NCBI GenBank assembly: GCA_013399875.1 | Contig: VXAZ01000587.1 | Location: 790,617 to 854,616 of the forward strand | Length of the DNA: 64,000 nucleotides | Origin: Gymnorhina tibicen | Taxonomy: Eukaryota > Chordata > Aves > Passeriformes > Artamidae | Direction of reading: 5' to 3' | In this document: positions 61,401 to 64,000 of the stretch, in pieces | Layout: the number at the start of each line of letters is the position of its first letter | Numbering within the stretch: position 1 is the first letter of the stretch | Translations under genes and position numbers: made by a program | Notes under the pieces: model-generated | Database searches by the model: none | What the model saw: only the letters and a program-made list of their open reading frames with translations | What the model was told of the DNA's origin: nothing

Positions 61401-64000
61401 TTTATCAGTGGCGTTCCTCTTCATGTTCTGGGAGTGTGTACCATGTCTCTGGTGAGACGGGCTTCACCAGAGCTGGATCGACAGCTTTATCATGCTGCAA
61501 GTGGTGCACATGTATCATTAACTCCTAAGCTGTTGTGTGTGGTGTTTGGCTCCTTTCCAGAGTGGGAGAAGCTGCCTGGACGTACTGTCAAGTATATGCA
61601 GCTGTATCATAAAGCAACAGACCTGGCTTTTCTGTGGAATGGTGTTCAAAAAGGTGGACTTGACATAAACTCGACAGTACACTCAAAAGTGTAGTGGAGT
61701 CAGGAATGCTTCCTACAGCCATTTAAGACACATTTGAAATACATAGCCCAGGAAGGAAAATATTTCAAAGACATCGTCTCAGTTAAAAGTTGAGCTTCAG
61801 GGATTTCTTTTAGGAAGGTGCTGAGTTCTCTGGCGGTGGTCCAGTGCTGGGCTTTGACGTGCCTTTACATTCAAACCTGAGATGTCAATATGCCTAGAAT
61901 TATGCAAGTGCTTAAGGGCCTTGCTGGATTTTGGCCCAAGCTTTCAGAGCTAGTTAAGATCTGGGAGATGCATTCAGCTTTTAGCTTATCAGTAGTCATA
62001 TTATTAATGAAAAGAAATCACAGGTAGCAGAAAATGAAGATGTGGGCAAAGCAAAATTTCTCCCACTGGTTAAAAACTGGATGCCATTTTTATGCTATTT
62101 GAATGTTAATACTGAATAACTTGAATGAGTTACAGATTCTGCAGTTTCTTTTAGAGTTGCTGAAGAGACTGAGAGCAGAGACTTAGCTTATGGTCCCCTG
62201 AGGATGATTCAGAACATCGACAGCTCTTTCTATTGTCTGTAAAAGAGCCTAGGGGATTTAGCTGGCTATGGGAGATGCCCACGTTTGGGTCATGTGAAAA
62301 CATCCCTGTATCCTGCACTTTATGAAAGTCCAGAGGAAAAATTGACGTTAGGAGCTCAAGGAGATCAAACAACCCTATCAGATTTGGTAGAGCTGTCTCC
62401 AGATTTGTGCACAAAGGCTTTCTTGACTCTTTGAAACTGGTTCTCTTTGGACATTTGGGTGATAATGCTTTAAGAGGGTGAGTTCTATATAATGGAAGAT
62501 TGTACATTGTTGTTATCCTTGTATTGCAGAAATGCAATGAAACGTGCTTTTCTTTTTCTGTCTGGATTCATTTAGAGAAACACAGTGGAAGCTTAGAATG
62601 TGTTACAGCCCTGTTTGTTTATTTGAATGCTTGTGACAACATCAGGGGCTCAATCCTGCTGCATTCTGGAGTTCTGCCACTCGCTTCGCATAGGAGCAGA
62701 ATTGGGCCTGATGTAGTTCAAATATTAAAAACGTACCACGTGTGTTTTGTTTTTTTATGGACTCAGAATATGAGCAAACGATTGCTTTTTCTTCAAACAG
62801 AGTAGTTTCTGTACTGCTCTCTCCATGGCAGGAATTTTTGCATAATTTTTAATTATATTTGGCCATTATTAAAAGTTCCCAGAATTAATGCCATATGTAA
62901 AAATATCTTTCCCGGAGCCTCTCTATGAAAGTGCAGCCGCTGAAAGTGGTCAAGAGTAATGTAGGGCTCTGTATATTTTTTTTTCTTTCTAAATACTACA
63001 ACGGGTAGAATGTTTTTACAAAGAGGACACTGCACCCCTTAGTGTGCCCCGTCTGGTATTTAGTCTAAATGGAAAGTAAATAACAAAGTGTAGATAGCAG
63101 TAAAAGTATGTTCCCAAAGCCTTATGTTGCATTTAAAGTAGTATTGCAGCATATGGTAGCTGGCAAACATTTGAATAAACTTGATTTCTGCAGCTTTCTT
63201 CCAAGAAACACATCTGTTGACATAGACATGTAGTTTCTGCAGCCATGTAACATGAATGCATGTACCGTGTTATAGCAGCAAACTGAAAGATGGCTAAACT
63301 TGAAGGCCTGCACTAAGGACTCTTGCACACATTTTCCCCCTGAGAAGTTACGAAAAATGGCTTCAGGCTGAAGATCAATATATTCAGTCACAGAGTGATG
63401 TTTTACTGACTTTAAAATAATTTCAGTATATGTCGTCACCCTTGAGGTCTTGCAGTTTTAGAATAAAAATTCTTTTGGATTATCTTTTCTGTAGAAGATG
63501 TTGGTATAACTGGATGAGTTTTTCAATTTTTAAAATTGAAGTTGCAGCTTTATGGTGGAGAAGTCAGCCTCTACAGAATGATTGTGTGTGATTTAAGGTG
63601 GTTTGTAATACTTAGCAAGATAATCAATAGATCTCTGGATCAGAACTCAGGACTCGGCTCAGTCTGTTATTTGATGCCAAAAAGCACTTTTAGGGATCTT
63701 GTGTATAGGAAGGCTTTTGTCCATTGTTCTGATCCTGGCAAATACACCCCATAACTGGTCCTGTGTTGCTTGCTCTATGCTTTGTGTGTCTTAAATATCA
63801 CATAGCAAGTTTTAAAATGTTTCTTCAGATAAATGCTTATAAGCTTAATCAAGATCCATAAATGATTAAGTACATATGGCTTAGGTCTCTTGTGAGATGT
63901 TAGGGCTCCAGCTTTTGTACATGAAGCTGAACATTTACATTTTGTTCCAAATTGAGTTTTGATTTCAGTCAAACAAATCTAAAGTTTTCATTCAGCTATT
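58434..64000 (+). other. FBN1: FBN1 intron, runs off the right edge
   Basis: At least 5.5 kb after EGF module 3. No further exon is recognised: nothing resembles the hybrid domain expected next. Sequence is AT-rich, with a possible ancient-repeat remnant around 62644-62715. Confidence 0.8.

Overview
This is vertebrate nuclear DNA, most likely from a bird. Genes are split into short exons with GT-AG introns, there is a CpG-island promoter, and the only clear interspersed repeats are CR1 LINE fragments, one ending in the CR1 terminal octamer GATTCTATG. The species cannot be fixed from the sequence; a turtle or crocodilian cannot be fully excluded.

Two protein-coding genes lie in tandem on the + strand. 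Positions 186-18106 hold the last 23 coding exons of CEP152, a coiled-coil scaffold of the centriole and pericentriolar material. They join in frame into 1,593 codons plus a TAG stop, and a canonical AATAAA follows 80 bases later. The start of the gene, including the PLK4-binding N-terminus, lies left of the window. Positions 34650-58433 hold the start of FBN1 (fibrillin-1): the end of the signal/propeptide exon with its furin-type site, then exons of 83, 99, 96 and 96 bases encoding the unique N-terminal (FUN) domain and the first three EGF modules. The rest of FBN1 lies to the right. The same two genes are neighbours in the same order and orientation on human 15q21.1, so this is conserved synteny.

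Region by region: 1-18.6 kb is CEP152 exons, introns and 3' UTR. 18.6-33.7 kb is intergenic, AT-rich, with two or more CR1 fragments, an 18-bp hairpin and a few splice-like signals but no convincing gene. 33.7-35.1 kb is the FBN1 CpG island, interrupted by a 372-base assembly gap that hides the FBN1 start codon and signal peptide. 35.1-48.7 kb is a large FBN1 intron with an old CR1 fragment and a second, internal CpG island at about 44.8-45.6 kb. 48.7-58.4 kb contains four compact FBN1 exons separated by introns, one of which has a GC-rich block with a 34-bp minisatellite. 58.4-64 kb is intron.

The two genes do not share a pathway: CEP152 acts in centriole duplication, fibrillin-1 in extracellular microfibrils. 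I found no previously undescribed gene system. The most useful leads are regulatory: a TCTCGCGAGA element beside a long polypurine tract in the FBN1 promoter, the intronic CpG island, and an in-frame CEP152 exon that looks like an alternative cassette.
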